41,519 nucleotides of DNA, taken from NCBI GenBank assembly GCA_025358125.1, contig JANYKS010000001.1:1-41519 (forward strand), given 5' to 3'. Positions 1 to 8,354 of this stretch are shown one piece after another (positions within the stretch are counted from its first letter, which is position 1; every line of letters starts with the position of its first letter). Origin of the DNA: Actinomycetes bacterium (lineage in GTDB: Bacteria; Actinomycetota; Acidimicrobiia; Acidimicrobiales; Ilumatobacteraceae). The position numbers were made by a program, and so were the translations under genes. The notes beneath the pieces are model-generated. The model did not search any database and was not told where the DNA came from. It was given only the letters and a program-made list of their open reading frames with translations.

Positions 1-605
1 CGTTCCGCAAGCTCTTCCACAACACCCCCACGGGGGCCATCGTCACCACCGAGTACGGCGGCGGTCAGGGACGCAAGCACGACGAGAAGCGGCCCAAGGC
101 CGACCGTGTGCATGGTCGCCATGTGCTCAATCGGTACGACGACGGCATGGAGAAGTGCATCGGCTGCGAGCTGTGCGCCGGCGTGTGTCCGGCCCGTTGC
201 ATCTATGTGCGCGGGGCCGACAATCCCGAAGATGATCCGGTGTCGCCCGGCGAGCGGTACGGCTTCATCTACGAGATCAACTACCTGCGGTGCATCCATT
301 GCGACCTGTGCGTCGAGGCGTGCCCGACGGAGGCGATCACCGAGACAAAACTGTTCGAGTTCAGCTTCACCAATCGCGAGGACGCGATCTATACCAAGAA
401 CGAGTTGCTCGTCGGCGACGACGGCCAGCCGCAGCACCTGCCGTGGGAGGACTGGCGCCCGGGCGAGGACGCGCACACGAGTGGATGGATGCGGGCAACG
501 TCGCCGAGCGGCGACGCCGGCTTCGAGGGCATTCCGGGGTGGAGCGGTGAGCTCGGCTATGGCGTGCGTCAATCAGAGCCGGCGCAGCCGGCGCGGGACG
601 AATAG
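1..605 (+). CDS. nuoI: NADH-quinone oxidoreductase subunit I (NuoI), 5' end outside window
   Basis: This is the 8Fe ferredoxin-like subunit of complex I. It carries clusters N6a and N6b, which pass electrons from the peripheral arm towards NuoB. The frame is open from base 3, so the start lies upstream of the window. Two CxxCxxCxxxCP motifs are visible, at about 156-192 ([12 protein letters not shown]) and 291-324 ([12 protein letters not shown]), with the expected spacing of about 35 residues. The C-terminal tail after the second motif is long and hydrophilic, about 90 residues. It ends two bases before nuoJ and is the first visible gene of a nuoI-J-K-L-M-N run. The family assignment is secure; the missing start is only a window effect. 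Confidence 0.95.
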   Translation, partial: FRKLFHNTPTGAIVTTEYGGGQGRKHDEKRPKADRVHGRHVLNRYDDGMEKCIGCELCAGVCPARCIYVRGADNPEDDPVSPGERYGFIYEINYLRCIHCDLCVEACPTEAITETKLFEFSFTNREDAIYTKNELLVGDDGQPQHLPWEDWRPGEDAHTSGWMRATSPSGDAGFEGIPGWSGELGYGVRQSEPAQPARDE

Positions 606-607
606 CG

Positions 608-1186
608 ATGCAGTTGTTCGTTTTCATCTGCGGAGCTGCGATGATCCTCCTCGGTGCTGTCGGAGTCATCGTGCGCTCGCATCCCGTGCATGCCGCGCTC
701 AGCCTGGTCCTGACCCTGTTCGGTGTCGCCGTGCTCTTCGTCGCCCAGGACGCTCACTTCCTCGCGGCGGTTCAGGTCATCGTCTACGGCGGCGCGATCG
801 TCGTGCTGTTCCTGTTCGTGATCATGCTGCTCGGCGTCGACCGAGCCGAATCGCTGCGCATCGATCCGGTCAAGGTGCAACGCCCGCTCGCCGCGATCGT
901 CGGCCTCGGCCTCGTCGGCCTGATCGGTGGCGCAATCGTGCAGTCGCGCAGCACGTTGCGCCCGCGCGGCGACGGGATCGCGACGGCCACCCAGGCCCGA
1001 CACGACTCGAACATCAAGCAACTCGCCAACGATCTGTTCAGCAATCACGTCTTCGCGTTCGAGATCACGTCGGTGCTGCTCGTCATCGCCGTAGTCGGTA
1101 CGGTCCTGCTCGCCCGTCGGCCCGGTCGGAGCGGTGCGAGCGATGCGCCGCAGGCCTCGACCGGCACGAAAGCCGGCACGACGTGA
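608..1186 (+). CDS. nuoJ: NADH-quinone oxidoreductase subunit J (NuoJ)
   Basis: This 192-residue integral membrane subunit of the complex I proton-pumping arm has about five hydrophobic segments. The segment [20 protein letters not shown] matches the conserved NuoJ TM3 region, which contains the pi-bulge helix involved in coupling. The ATG at 608 follows the nuoI stop by two bases, so translation is probably coupled. The C-terminus is a polar tail rich in Arg, Gly and Ser. Its last stop base overlaps the ATG of nuoK. A paralogue, nuoJ2, lies at 19222-19740. Confidence 0.95.
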   Translation: MQLFVFICGAAMILLGAVGVIVRSHPVHAALSLVLTLFGVAVLFVAQDAHFLAAVQVIVYGGAIVVLFLFVIMLLGVDRAESLRIDPVKVQRPLAAIVGLGLVGLIGGAIVQSRSTLRPRGDGIATATQARHDSNIKQLANDLFSNHVFAFEITSVLLVIAVVGTVLLARRPGRSGASDAPQASTGTKAGTT

Positions 1187-1503
1187 TGTTCGCCCAGATC
1201 ACACCGACCCCGACGTGGTACCTGCTGCTCGCCGCAGTGCTGTTCGCGACAGGTGCCGTCGGGGTGCTCGTTCGTCGCAATCCGCTCGTGATGTTCATGT
1301 GCATCGAGCTGATGCTCAACGCCGTCAACCTCAGCTTCGTGGCGATGGCCAAGGCGCTCGGCGACATCGGCGGACAGACAACCGTCTTCTTCGTGCTCGT
1401 CGTTGCCGCAGCCGAGGTGGTTGTCGGTCTCGGCATCATCGTTTCCATCTTGCGCAAGCGGCCGAACGCCAATGCCGACGATCTCGCTGAGTTGAAGGGC
1501 TGA
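1186..1503 (+). CDS. nuoK: NADH-quinone oxidoreductase subunit K (NuoK)
   Basis: This 105-residue subunit has three membrane helices and belongs to the MrpC/NuoK family, which links the NuoH/J region to the antiporter-like subunits. The start is the ATG at 1186, which overlaps the nuoJ stop as TGATG. The same frame stays open far upstream, but those codons are not part of the gene. The conserved stretch [13 protein letters not shown] carries the family glutamate in TM2, and a second membrane glutamate lies in the [12 protein letters not shown] stretch. Length and topology match the family. Confidence 0.95.
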   Translation: MFAQITPTPTWYLLLAAVLFATGAVGVLVRRNPLVMFMCIELMLNAVNLSFVAMAKALGDIGGQTTVFFVLVVAAAEVVVGLGIIVSILRKRPNANADDLAELKG

Positions 1504-1510
1504 CCCCGCC

Positions 1511-3421
1511 GTGCTCGATGCTGTTTGGCTCATCCCTGCCCTCCCGCTCGCGGGGTTCCTGATCATCCTGGTCTTCGGTCGCCGCCTCGGTGAGCCCAAG
1601 GCCGGCTATCTCGCGACACTGATGACTGCTTCGGCGTTCGTCGTCGGCGTCGGCGTGCTCGTCAAGTTGCTGTCGTTGCCGGAAGCGGAACGACACCATG
1701 TCCGCCGGCTGTTCACGTGGTTGCCGGTCGGCGCACTCAAGGTCGATCTGTCGTTTCTCGTCGACCCGCTGTCGATCACGATGGTGCTGTTCGTCACCGG
1801 CGTCGGCTCGCTGATCCATCTCTACGCGATCGGGTACATGCACGGTGATCCCAAGTTCTCGAAGTTCTTCATCTATCTGAACCTGTTCGTGTTCAGCATG
1901 CTGATGCTCGTGCTCGGCGAGAACTTGCTCGTCACGTTCCTCGGCTGGGAAGGCGTCGGCACGTGCTCGTATTTCCTGGTCAGCTTCTGGCAAACGCGGG
2001 GTTCGGCTGCGGCGGCCGGTAAAAAGGCGTTCGTCACCAACCGCGTCGGTGACTTCGGCTTCATGATCGCGATGTTCTTCTGCTTCAACTACATCGGTTC
2101 GCTCAGCTACAGCAGCATCAATGGCGCCGCTCAGGGCAAGACGATCGCCCAAGTCAGTGCGACGGCGATCGTGCTGATGTTGTTCGTCGGCGCCTGCGGC
2201 AAGAGTGCCCAACTGCCGCTCTACCTGTGGCTGCCGGACGCGATGGAGGGCCCGACGCCGGTGTCAGCGCTGATCCACGCCGCAACGATGGTGACAAGTG
2301 GTGTGTTCTTGATGACCCGGATCAGCCCTCTGATCGCCTACGCGACACCGTGGGCGTCGACCCTGATTGCGATCATCGGTGTGGCCACCGCGCTGTTCGC
2401 GGCAACCGTCGCCGTTGCCCAGAACGACATCAAGAAGGTGCTCGCGTACTCCACCGTCAGCCAACTCGGCTACATGTTCCTCGCGATCGGCTCCCATGCC
2501 TACGTCGCCGCGATCTTCCACATGGTGACCCACGCTTTCTTCAAGGCGCTGCTTTTCCTCGGGGCGGGCTCGGTCATCCATGGGATGAGCGACGAGCAGG
2601 ACATGCGCTACATGGGTGCGCTGCGCAAGCTGATGCCCATCACTGCAATGACGTTCATCGTCGGGTGGCTGGCGATCGCCGGGGTGCCGCCGTTCTCCGG
2701 CTTCTGGTCAAAGGACGAGATCCTGCTCAACGCGTTCGACAAGAGCCCGATCCTGTGGGCGCTCGGTCTCGTCACCGCTCTGCTCACCGCGTACTACATG
2801 ACCCGTCAAGTGATCATGGTGTTCTATGGCAAGGCCCGCTGGCACGATCACGCCGCTGAGCAGGGCGCGGCCGGCGATCTGCACCCGCACGAGAGCCCTG
2901 GCACGATGCTGTTGCCACTCGTCGTGCTGGCCGGGCTGGCGCTGGTCGGCGGGGTTCTCAACCTTCCGTTCAACCACACGACCGAGCGACTCGCGCGCTG
3001 GCTCGAACCTGTCGTCGCGTCGGGTGAACGCACGATCGCGCCCGCCAGCGCGGACATCAAGTGGGTCCTCGCCGGCATCGCCACCGCCGGTGCGCTGATC
3101 GGCATCGGGCTCGCCTATCTGGTGTACTCGCGCAAACGGATCACAGCCGTCGAGCCGGCTCTGCTCGCGAATGCCTGGTACTACGACAAGGGCGTCTCGA
3201 AGTTCATGGGTGGGCCCGGGCGTGAGAGCTTCGACGGCGTCGTCTGGTTCGACAGCCACGTCGTAGATGGCGCTGTCAACGGAGCCGGCAAGCTCGTGCA
3301 GGGTGTCGCAGGGGTGATCCGCAAGGGCCAGAGCGGCCTCGTGCGTACGTACGCCGGGCTGATCGGCATCGGTGTCGTCGTGTTGCTCGCGTGGTTCTTC
3401 TTGCGGGGGGTGATCCAGTGA
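1511..3421 (+). CDS. nuoL: NADH-quinone oxidoreductase subunit L (NuoL)
   Basis: This 636-residue antiporter-like subunit is the most distal proton channel of complex I. It also carries the long lateral helix near its C-terminus. The GTG at 1511 lies seven bases after nuoK. Visible family marks are GWEGVGTCSYFLVSFW with the TM5 glutamate, GKSAQLPLYLWLPDAMEGPTPVSA with the TM7 lysine, and NDIKKVLAYSTVSQLGYM. The C-terminal amphipathic region, about residues 510-600, contains a charged stretch before a last membrane helix. Its stop overlaps the GTG of nuoM. It is shorter than NuoL2 (756 residues), which has a His-rich insertion that is absent here. Confidence 0.95.
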   Translation: MLDAVWLIPALPLAGFLIILVFGRRLGEPKAGYLATLMTASAFVVGVGVLVKLLSLPEAERHHVRRLFTWLPVGALKVDLSFLVDPLSITMVLFVTGVGSLIHLYAIGYMHGDPKFSKFFIYLNLFVFSMLMLVLGENLLVTFLGWEGVGTCSYFLVSFWQTRGSAAAAGKKAFVTNRVGDFGFMIAMFFCFNYIGSLSYSSINGAAQGKTIAQVSATAIVLMLFVGACGKSAQLPLYLWLPDAMEGPTPVSALIHAATMVTSGVFLMTRISPLIAYATPWASTLIAIIGVATALFAATVAVAQNDIKKVLAYSTVSQLGYMFLAIGSHAYVAAIFHMVTHAFFKALLFLGAGSVIHGMSDEQDMRYMGALRKLMPITAMTFIVGWLAIAGVPPFSGFWSKDEILLNAFDKSPILWALGLVTALLTAYYMTRQVIMVFYGKARWHDHAAEQGAAGDLHPHESPGTMLLPLVVLAGLALVGGVLNLPFNHTTERLARWLEPVVASGERTIAPASADIKWVLAGIATAGALIGIGLAYLVYSRKRITAVEPALLANAWYYDKGVSKFMGGPGRESFDGVVWFDSHVVDGAVNGAGKLVQGVAGVIRKGQSGLVRTYAGLIGIGVVVLLAWFFLRGVIQ

Positions 3422-4962
3422 TTGCCGCATCGGAACTCGCAGCAGGGCATTTCCCGATCCTGACCGCGATCGTCGTCGTGCCCGCAGTCGGTGCGCTCGC
3501 GGTCGCGCTGATGTCGAAGCGCCGCCCCGAGTTCGTCAAGCTCACGGCGATCCTTGTCAGCGTCTTCACCGCTGCGCTCAGCGTGTGGATGCTCGCGTCG
3601 TTCAAGTCCGGCGAGGCCGACTTCCAGTTCGTCAGCAAGCACGAATGGATCAAGACGTGGGGTATCAGTTGGCACCTCGGAGTCGACGGGATCTCGCTGT
3701 TCCTCGTCGTGATCACCGGCATCTTGTTCCCGCTGTGCATCGTCGGTGTCGATCCGCAGCACGACGAAAAGCCGTACCTCGCGTGGCTGCTGCTGCTCGA
3801 GGCCGGCGTGATGGGCAGCTTTCTCAGCCTCGATCTGTTCCTGTTCTTCATCAGCTTCGAGATCGTGCTCGTCCCGATGTACTTCCTCATCGGCGGGTGG
3901 GGCCATGAGAATCGGGTGTACGCGGCGACGAAGTTCTTCATCTTCACGATGTTCGGTTCGGCGTTCATGCTCGTCGGCATCATCGCAACGGTGTTCATCG
4001 CGCGCGGCAGCGTCGGGCACATCACGTTCGACCTCGTAGAACTCGCGACCAAGGCCAACTTCGCTTCCTCCACCGCCCGATGGTTGTTCTTCGCGTTCGC
4101 AATCGCGTTTGCGGTGAAGGTGCCGATGTTCCCGCTGCACACGTGGTTGCCGGACGCACACACCCAGGCGCCGACCGCCGGCTCGGTGGTGCTGGCAGCT
4201 GTGATGCTGAAACTCGGCACCTACGGGTTCTTACGGTTCGGTCTCTATCTGTTCCCATCGGCTGCTCGCCACAGTCGGGCGATCTTCCTCACGCTCGCGG
4301 TCGTCGGCATTCTCTACGGCGCGATCGCGGCCACGATGCAAAAGGATCTCAAACGGCTCGTCGCCTATTCGTCAGTGGCCCACCTCGGCTTCATCGTGTT
4401 GGGCACATTCGCGTTCACCTCGCAGGCCTTGACCGGCAGCGTGTTGCAGATGATCAACCACGCTGTGTCGACGGGTGCGTTGTTCCTTCTCGTCGGGATG
4501 ATCTACGAGCGCCGCCACACGCGCGAGATCGCGAAGCTGAAGGGTCTCCAAAAGGTTGCGCCTGTTTTCGCCGGGGTGTTCATGATCGTGATGCTCTCCT
4601 CGATCGGTGTGCCCGGACTGAACGGTTTCGTCGGCGAGTTCCTGATCCTGATCGGATCGTTCGTCACCGCCCGGTGGTGGACCGTCGTCGCCACTTCCGG
4701 TGTCATTTTGGCGGCCGTGTATCTGCTCTGGGCGTACCAACGTGTCTTCCACGGTGAACCCGATGAGGACAACAGAACCTTTGCCGAACTGCGCTCGAAG
4801 GAGGGCATGGTGCTGCTGCCGTTCGTTGTGGCCATCGTGTTCTGCGGCATCTATCCCAAGCCCTTGATCGATCGAATCCAACCGAGCGTGAAAGCGCTCA
4901 TCACGCATGGCGGCTACTACGACCCGCAACCGGTCGTCAACAAAGTCGGGGAGCAGCCGTGA
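3418..4962 (+). CDS. nuoM: NADH-quinone oxidoreductase subunit M (NuoM)
   Basis: This 514-residue antiporter-like proton channel of complex I has about 14 membrane helices. The start chosen is the GTG at 3418, which overlaps the nuoL stop as GTGA. The frame is open nine codons further upstream, but that would run inside nuoL. Family marks include FISFEIVLVPMYFLIGGWG (TM5 glutamate), KVPMFPLHTWLPDAHTQAP (TM7 lysine and the HTWLPDAH motif), and KDLKRLVAYSSVAHLGF. The stop overlaps the GTG of nuoN. The paralogue at 22342-23946 is longer in its C-terminal loop. Confidence 0.95.
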   Translation: MIAASELAAGHFPILTAIVVVPAVGALAVALMSKRRPEFVKLTAILVSVFTAALSVWMLASFKSGEADFQFVSKHEWIKTWGISWHLGVDGISLFLVVITGILFPLCIVGVDPQHDEKPYLAWLLLLEAGVMGSFLSLDLFLFFISFEIVLVPMYFLIGGWGHENRVYAATKFFIFTMFGSAFMLVGIIATVFIARGSVGHITFDLVELATKANFASSTARWLFFAFAIAFAVKVPMFPLHTWLPDAHTQAPTAGSVVLAAVMLKLGTYGFLRFGLYLFPSAARHSRAIFLTLAVVGILYGAIAATMQKDLKRLVAYSSVAHLGFIVLGTFAFTSQALTGSVLQMINHAVSTGALFLLVGMIYERRHTREIAKLKGLQKVAPVFAGVFMIVMLSSIGVPGLNGFVGEFLILIGSFVTARWWTVVATSGVILAAVYLLWAYQRVFHGEPDEDNRTFAELRSKEGMVLLPFVVAIVFCGIYPKPLIDRIQPSVKALITHGGYYDPQPVVNKVGEQP

Positions 4963-6476
4963 TCGCCGCTGATCCAACATTCATCGCGCCGTCCATCGAC
5001 TGGAGCGCGCTCACGCCGTTGCTGGTGTTGCTCGGCGGTGGCCTCGTGCTGCTCGTCGGCGCGGCGCTCACACCGCCGTGGCCCAAACGCGCGTACGCGT
5101 GGTCCACCGTCGCGATCGGCATCGCTGCGTTGGTGATGACGTTCATCGAGTGGCACCGAATCAGCCGCTCGGGTCCCAAGTTCCTCATCGGCGGCGCACT
5201 GTCCTTCGATGCGTTCTCGATGTTTGCAACGATCACCATCTGCGTCGGCGTCATTCTCACCTCGCTGATCACCGAGGACTACCTCCGTCGTGAGGGTATG
5301 GACGGTCCGGAGGTCTACGGCCTCTATCTCATGGCGGCCATCGGTGGCGTCGTGATGGCGATGGCGAACGACTTCATCGTGTTGTTCCTCGGCCTCGAGA
5401 CGCTGTCCATCGCGCTGTACGTGTTGGCCGCGAGCCACCGCAAGCGGATCGAGAGCCAGGAGAGCGGCCTCAAGTACTTCGTGCTCGGTGGCTTCTCCTC
5501 GGCCTTCTTCCTGTACGGCATCGCACTGATCTACGGCGGTACCGGCTCGACGAACTTCACCAAGATCATCGCCTCGTTCGATAGTGTGGCCGCCCATCGC
5601 AAGGATGCGCTGATCCTGGTCGGGATCGGGCTGTTGCTGGTCGGACTCGGGTTCAAGGTGTCGGCCGCACCGTTCCACTTCTGGTCGCCCGACGTCTACG
5701 AAGGTGCGCCAACGCCCGTCACCGCATTCTTGGCCTCGGTCGGCAAGGCAGCAGCGTTCGCTGCGATGCTGCGAGTCCTGGTCGTCGCCCTCCCGAACTG
5801 GAAAGACGACTGGCAGCCCGTCATTTGGACCATCGCGGTCGTCAGCCTTGCGGTCGGCGCGATCTCGGCGGTCGTCCAGACAAACGTCAAGCGGATGCTG
5901 GCGTACTCTTCGATCAACCACGCCGGCTTCATCCTGCTCGGCGTGGAAGCAGCCGGTCACGCTGGCGGCTCCACCGGTCGGGGGATGCCGGCAGCGATGC
6001 TGTATCTGCTGCTCTACTCGGTGCTGACGATCGGTTCGTTCGGCGTGGTGACGCTGGTCAGTCGCACCGGCGACGGGGCGACCGACCTCAATTCGTTCAG
6101 GGGCCTGGCCAGGCAGAAGCCGGCAATCGCACTCGCGTTCACGGTGTTCCTCCTCGCTCAGGCAGGTGTGCCGCTGACGTCGGGGTTCATCGCCAAGTTC
6201 GGCGTCGTCCAAGCCGGCGTCGAACAGCGCAGCTACGCGCTCGCCATCATTGCAATGGTCACAGCGGTGGTCAGCGCGTTCCTTTATCTGCGGATCATGG
6301 TCAGCGTGTGGCTCGAGGATCCCGCGGCTGGCGACACCGGGCGCGAGCCGGTGACCGTGCCGTTCTCCGCGGCCGTCGCGATCACGCTGTGCGTCGGGTT
6401 CACACTGCTCGTCGGATTCTTCCCCGGTTGGCTGATCGACGCCAGCGACAAAGTCGTCCAGATCGCCGGCCGCTGA
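4959..6476 (+). CDS. nuoN: NADH-quinone oxidoreductase subunit N (NuoN)
   Basis: This 505-residue third antiporter-like subunit of complex I sits next to NuoK in the membrane arm. The GTG at 4959 overlaps the nuoM stop as GTGA. Family marks are FLGLETLSIALYVLAA (TM5 glutamate), FKVSAAPFHFWSPDVYEGAPTP (split here by the conserved lysine), and TNVKRMLAYSSINHAGFILLG. It is the last gene of this operon. The next gene converges on it, with only 12 bases between the two stops. Confidence 0.95.
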   Translation: MIAADPTFIAPSIDWSALTPLLVLLGGGLVLLVGAALTPPWPKRAYAWSTVAIGIAALVMTFIEWHRISRSGPKFLIGGALSFDAFSMFATITICVGVILTSLITEDYLRREGMDGPEVYGLYLMAAIGGVVMAMANDFIVLFLGLETLSIALYVLAASHRKRIESQESGLKYFVLGGFSSAFFLYGIALIYGGTGSTNFTKIIASFDSVAAHRKDALILVGIGLLLVGLGFKVSAAPFHFWSPDVYEGAPTPVTAFLASVGKAAAFAAMLRVLVVALPNWKDDWQPVIWTIAVVSLAVGAISAVVQTNVKRMLAYSSINHAGFILLGVEAAGHAGGSTGRGMPAAMLYLLLYSVLTIGSFGVVTLVSRTGDGATDLNSFRGLARQKPAIALAFTVFLLAQAGVPLTSGFIAKFGVVQAGVEQRSYALAIIAMVTAVVSAFLYLRIMVSVWLEDPAAGDTGREPVTVPFSAAVAITLCVGFTLLVGFFPGWLIDASDKVVQIAGR

Positions 6477-6492
6477 CGCGTCACGCGTTCAG
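6473..6492. terminator. Weak hairpin between convergent nuoN and PuuD-like gene
   Basis: CTGACGCG and CGCGTTCAG can pair across a TCA loop with one bulged base. The hairpin includes the end of nuoN and reaches the stop of the convergent hydrolase gene. No T-run follows on either strand, so bidirectional termination is possible but weakly supported. Confidence 0.25.
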
Positions 6493-7202
6493 CCGCGGCC
6501 GGTAGCAGCCTGGCGGACGAGTTCGTCGAACACGTTCTGCTGTTCGGTGTCGGACTCGGCGTTGTCCTCCGGGTGCCATTGCGTTCCGACGACCCACGTC
6601 GCGCCGTCGAGTTCGACTGCTTCGAGCATCCCGTCGGACGTCTCGCCGACGATCCGCAGACCGGCGCCGAGCTGGTCGATGGCCTGATGATGAACGTGAT
6701 GGCAGTTCGCCGGCCGATCGCTGCCGAACGCCTTGGCGAGACGGCATCCCGCAACGAGTTTCACGGGCAAGTAGCTCATCCAGTGGGTCTCGTCATCGAT
6801 GTCTTGGCGCAACGTGCCACCGCACGCCACGTTCAGCACCTGCAGCCCACGGCACAGGGCGAGTACCGGAAGGTCACGCTCGATCGCAGCCATCATCACC
6901 GCCAGCTCGACCTCGTCGTGTTCCGGTACGATCCCGTACAGCTGTCGGGCCGATGCCTTCTGTCCGTACCGGCGCGGGTCGATGTCGCCGCCGCCGTGGA
7001 ACAGCACCCCGTCGATGCGGTCCAACAGTTCCCCGAGCCGGTCATCAGCGAGTAGCGACGGGATCGGCGGCATCGTCAGCGGGATTCCGCCGGCACGCTC
7101 GATTCCCCTCGAATATCGCTGGCCGGAGGCGAACGCCTCGCCGCGAACGTTCTTGGCCTCCGGGCTCAGACGCCCGACGATGATGATGATCGGAGCACTC
7201 AC
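6489..7202 (-). CDS. Gamma-glutamyl-gamma-aminobutyrate hydrolase-like class I amidotransferase (peptidase C26, PuuD-like)
   Basis: This is a 237-residue cytoplasmic hydrolase. Family members cleave the gamma-glutamyl bond of gamma-glutamyl-GABA or related amides in polyamine breakdown. The sequence shows FHGGGDIDPRRYG at residues 68-80, the nucleophile elbow ALCRGLQVLN with Cys117, and GTQWHPED with His210 and Glu212. Together these make a complete class I triad. The frame runs 84 codons further upstream, but that part is low in family likeness. I chose the GTG at 7202, which begins VSAPIIIIVGRLS and sits six bases behind a CAGAAT -10-like box. The neighbours (a second amidotransferase, an APC permease and a dimethylglycine-type oxidoreductase) suggest amine catabolism. 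The exact substrate is not shown by the sequence. Confidence 0.85.
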   Translation of the reverse strand: MSAPIIIIVGRLSPEAKNVRGEAFASGQRYSRGIERAGGIPLTMPPIPSLLADDRLGELLDRIDGVLFHGGGDIDPRRYGQKASARQLYGIVPEHDEVELAVMMAAIERDLPVLALCRGLQVLNVACGGTLRQDIDDETHWMSYLPVKLVAGCRLAKAFGSDRPANCHHVHHQAIDQLGAGLRIVGETSDGMLEAVELDGATWVVGTQWHPEDNAESDTEQQNVFDELVRQAATGRG

Positions 7203-7214
7203 GGAGCCATTCTG
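7203..7214 (-). promoter_or_regulatory. Leaderless-type -10 box for the PuuD-like gene
   Basis: On the minus strand CAGAAT (7209-7214) is followed by six bases (GGCTCC) and then the GTG start. The A at position 2 and T at position 6 of the hexamer fit TANNNT apart from the first base. The layout equals that of several other genes in the window. There is no Shine-Dalgarno sequence. Confidence 0.35.
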
Positions 7215-7456
7215 CCCGCTGCGGGGCACCGCCCGTCGCCACCTCGCACCCTGCGGATTCCGTGGTGGCCAGCTTTGGTGGCCTGCAAGGCGCGATGAAA
7301 TGTGCTCGAAGCACGAGCGGATGGGGCTTCGCGCGTTTCGACCGTATGTCACCCACGGTGAACGTGAACTGGTGGAGATCCACCACGATCCGCCGCTGAA
7401 CTCGCTGACCGCCGGCGACTGATCCGCTGACCACGCCGTCTGGTCCTGGTTCATGT

Positions 7457-7487
7457 GAGGGAATATCGATACGTCGAGGTAATTCCT
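7457..7487. promoter_or_regulatory. Imperfect palindrome, possible operator
   Basis: GAGGGAAT at the left and ATTCCTC at the right form inverted arms with one bulged base. They flank an inner TCGA-TACG-TCGA element. The site lies in the divergent intergenic region about 100 bases upstream of the plus-strand amidotransferase. A dimeric regulator site is possible, but no regulator gene is nearby. Confidence 0.25.
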
Positions 7488-7570
7488 CGCTGAAATCGAT
7501 GGAGCTTGACAGAGCCGATTGCTGATCCGGCGAACGTGATCAAGATCTCGGCTCGGTCCATCGCGTGGCC

Positions 7571-7582
7571 TACGGTACTCGG
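7571..7582 (+). promoter_or_regulatory. Leaderless-type -10 box for the GuaA-like amidotransferase
   Basis: TACGGT is followed by six bases (ACTCGG) and then the GTG at 7583. With a transcription start 6-7 bases below the -10 box, the mRNA would begin at the start codon. This spacing is why the GTG at 7583 is preferred over the in-frame GTG at 7565. Confidence 0.5.
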
Positions 7583-8257
7583 GTGCGCGCCTTGCTGTTG
7601 GCCAATTCCGATGAGTGCGATGCGGGCTTCAGCGGGGAACGGTTCCGTCATCACGGTTATTCATTCATCGAGTGCCACCGCGACCGGCCGCGCGATTGGG
7701 TGCCGCTCGATGGCATCGATCTCGTGATGCTGATGGGATCAGAGTGGTCGGTCTACTGGTCGCATGTCGCCGAGGAGGTTGCCGCCGAGCTCGCGCTCGT
7801 TCGCGACGCGCACCGTCGTCGGATCCCGATCTACGGGATCTGCTACGGCGCGCAGGCGATCGCGGTTGCCTTGGGTGGAACAGTCGAGCGTGCTCGCGAG
7901 CCGGAGATCGGCTGGTACGACAACATCGTCAGCGACATCCCGGAGGTGATCCCTCCCGGACCGTGGATGCAATGGCACTCGGACTGCATCTCCGTTCCGC
8001 CCGGTGCCGAGGAACTCGCTCGCTCGCCGATCGCCACGCAGGCCTACCGCCTGGACCGCACATTCGCGACCCAGTTCCATCCGGAAGTCAACGAGGCGAT
8101 GGTCACCCGCTGGGCGATGAGCGGTGGCGAGGAACTCGCGCTGAAGGGATCATCGACGGAGGAGTTGCGGGCCGAGACGTCGCGCCACGTCGTGCGAAGC
8201 CGGCCGAATGCCGAGCATTTGGTCGATTGGTACGTGGAGCGTGTCGCCGGGAGTTGA
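7583..8257 (+). CDS. Class I glutamine amidotransferase, GMP-synthase-GATase-like
   Basis: This 224-residue cytoplasmic protein has a single GATase1 fold. It shows YGICYGAQAIAVALGG with the nucleophile Cys87, and ATQFHPEV with His166 and Glu168, so the Cys-His-Glu triad is complete. It lacks the ATP-pyrophosphatase domain of GuaA. Free-standing proteins of this type hydrolyse glutamine or gamma-glutamyl amides, and the partner or substrate is unknown. The start is the GTG at 7583, because an in-frame GTG at 7565 would lie upstream of the -10-like box. It is divergent from the PuuD-like gene and precedes an APC permease, which hints at uptake and release of amines from glutamyl conjugates. Confidence 0.8.
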   Translation: MRALLLANSDECDAGFSGERFRHHGYSFIECHRDRPRDWVPLDGIDLVMLMGSEWSVYWSHVAEEVAAELALVRDAHRRRIPIYGICYGAQAIAVALGGTVERAREPEIGWYDNIVSDIPEVIPPGPWMQWHSDCISVPPGAEELARSPIATQAYRLDRTFATQFHPEVNEAMVTRWAMSGGEELALKGSSTEELRAETSRHVVRSRPNAEHLVDWYVERVAGS

Positions 8258-8270
8258 TCAAGCGCGCGCC

Positions 8271-8304
8271 TTGGTCACAGAGAGTGTCGGACACCTGCTA
8301 TACC
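8271..8304 (+). promoter_or_regulatory. Candidate extended -10 promoter for the APC permease
   Basis: TGCTATACC at 8296-8304 is an extended -10 element (TGn plus TATACC). A poor -35-like TTGGTC lies at 8271-8276 with a long 22-base spacer. The predicted transcript would have a leader of about 45 bases containing a GAGGGGAAA ribosome binding site at 8341-8349. Confidence 0.4.
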
Positions 8305-8354
8305 ATGCGCTGGGCCACAGCTCGGGGGAGCAGCGGCAGCGAGGGGAAACAACC

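Larger units (their letters stand above)
7203..7582. other. 380-base divergent intergenic region
   Basis: This stretch separates two divergently transcribed amidotransferase genes. It holds their -10-like boxes at its two ends and an imperfect palindrome at about 7457-7487. A short open frame at about 7321-7422 would encode MGLRAFRPYVTHGERELVEI and some further residues. It resembles no family I know and has no start signal, so it may be a gene remnant or chance. A TTGACA at 7506-7511 has no -10 partner at a suitable distance. I see no RNA gene here. Confidence 0.5.

Noticed and set aside
7321..7422. Small gene coding MGLRAFRPYVTHGE and further residues
   Set aside because: It has no start signal, no known family and a short length. 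It is listed only as part of the intergenic region.
7506..7511. TTGACA as a -35 box for the amidotransferase at 7583
   Set aside because: The only good -10 box lies almost 60 bases downstream, and no -10 is found at 16-19 bases.
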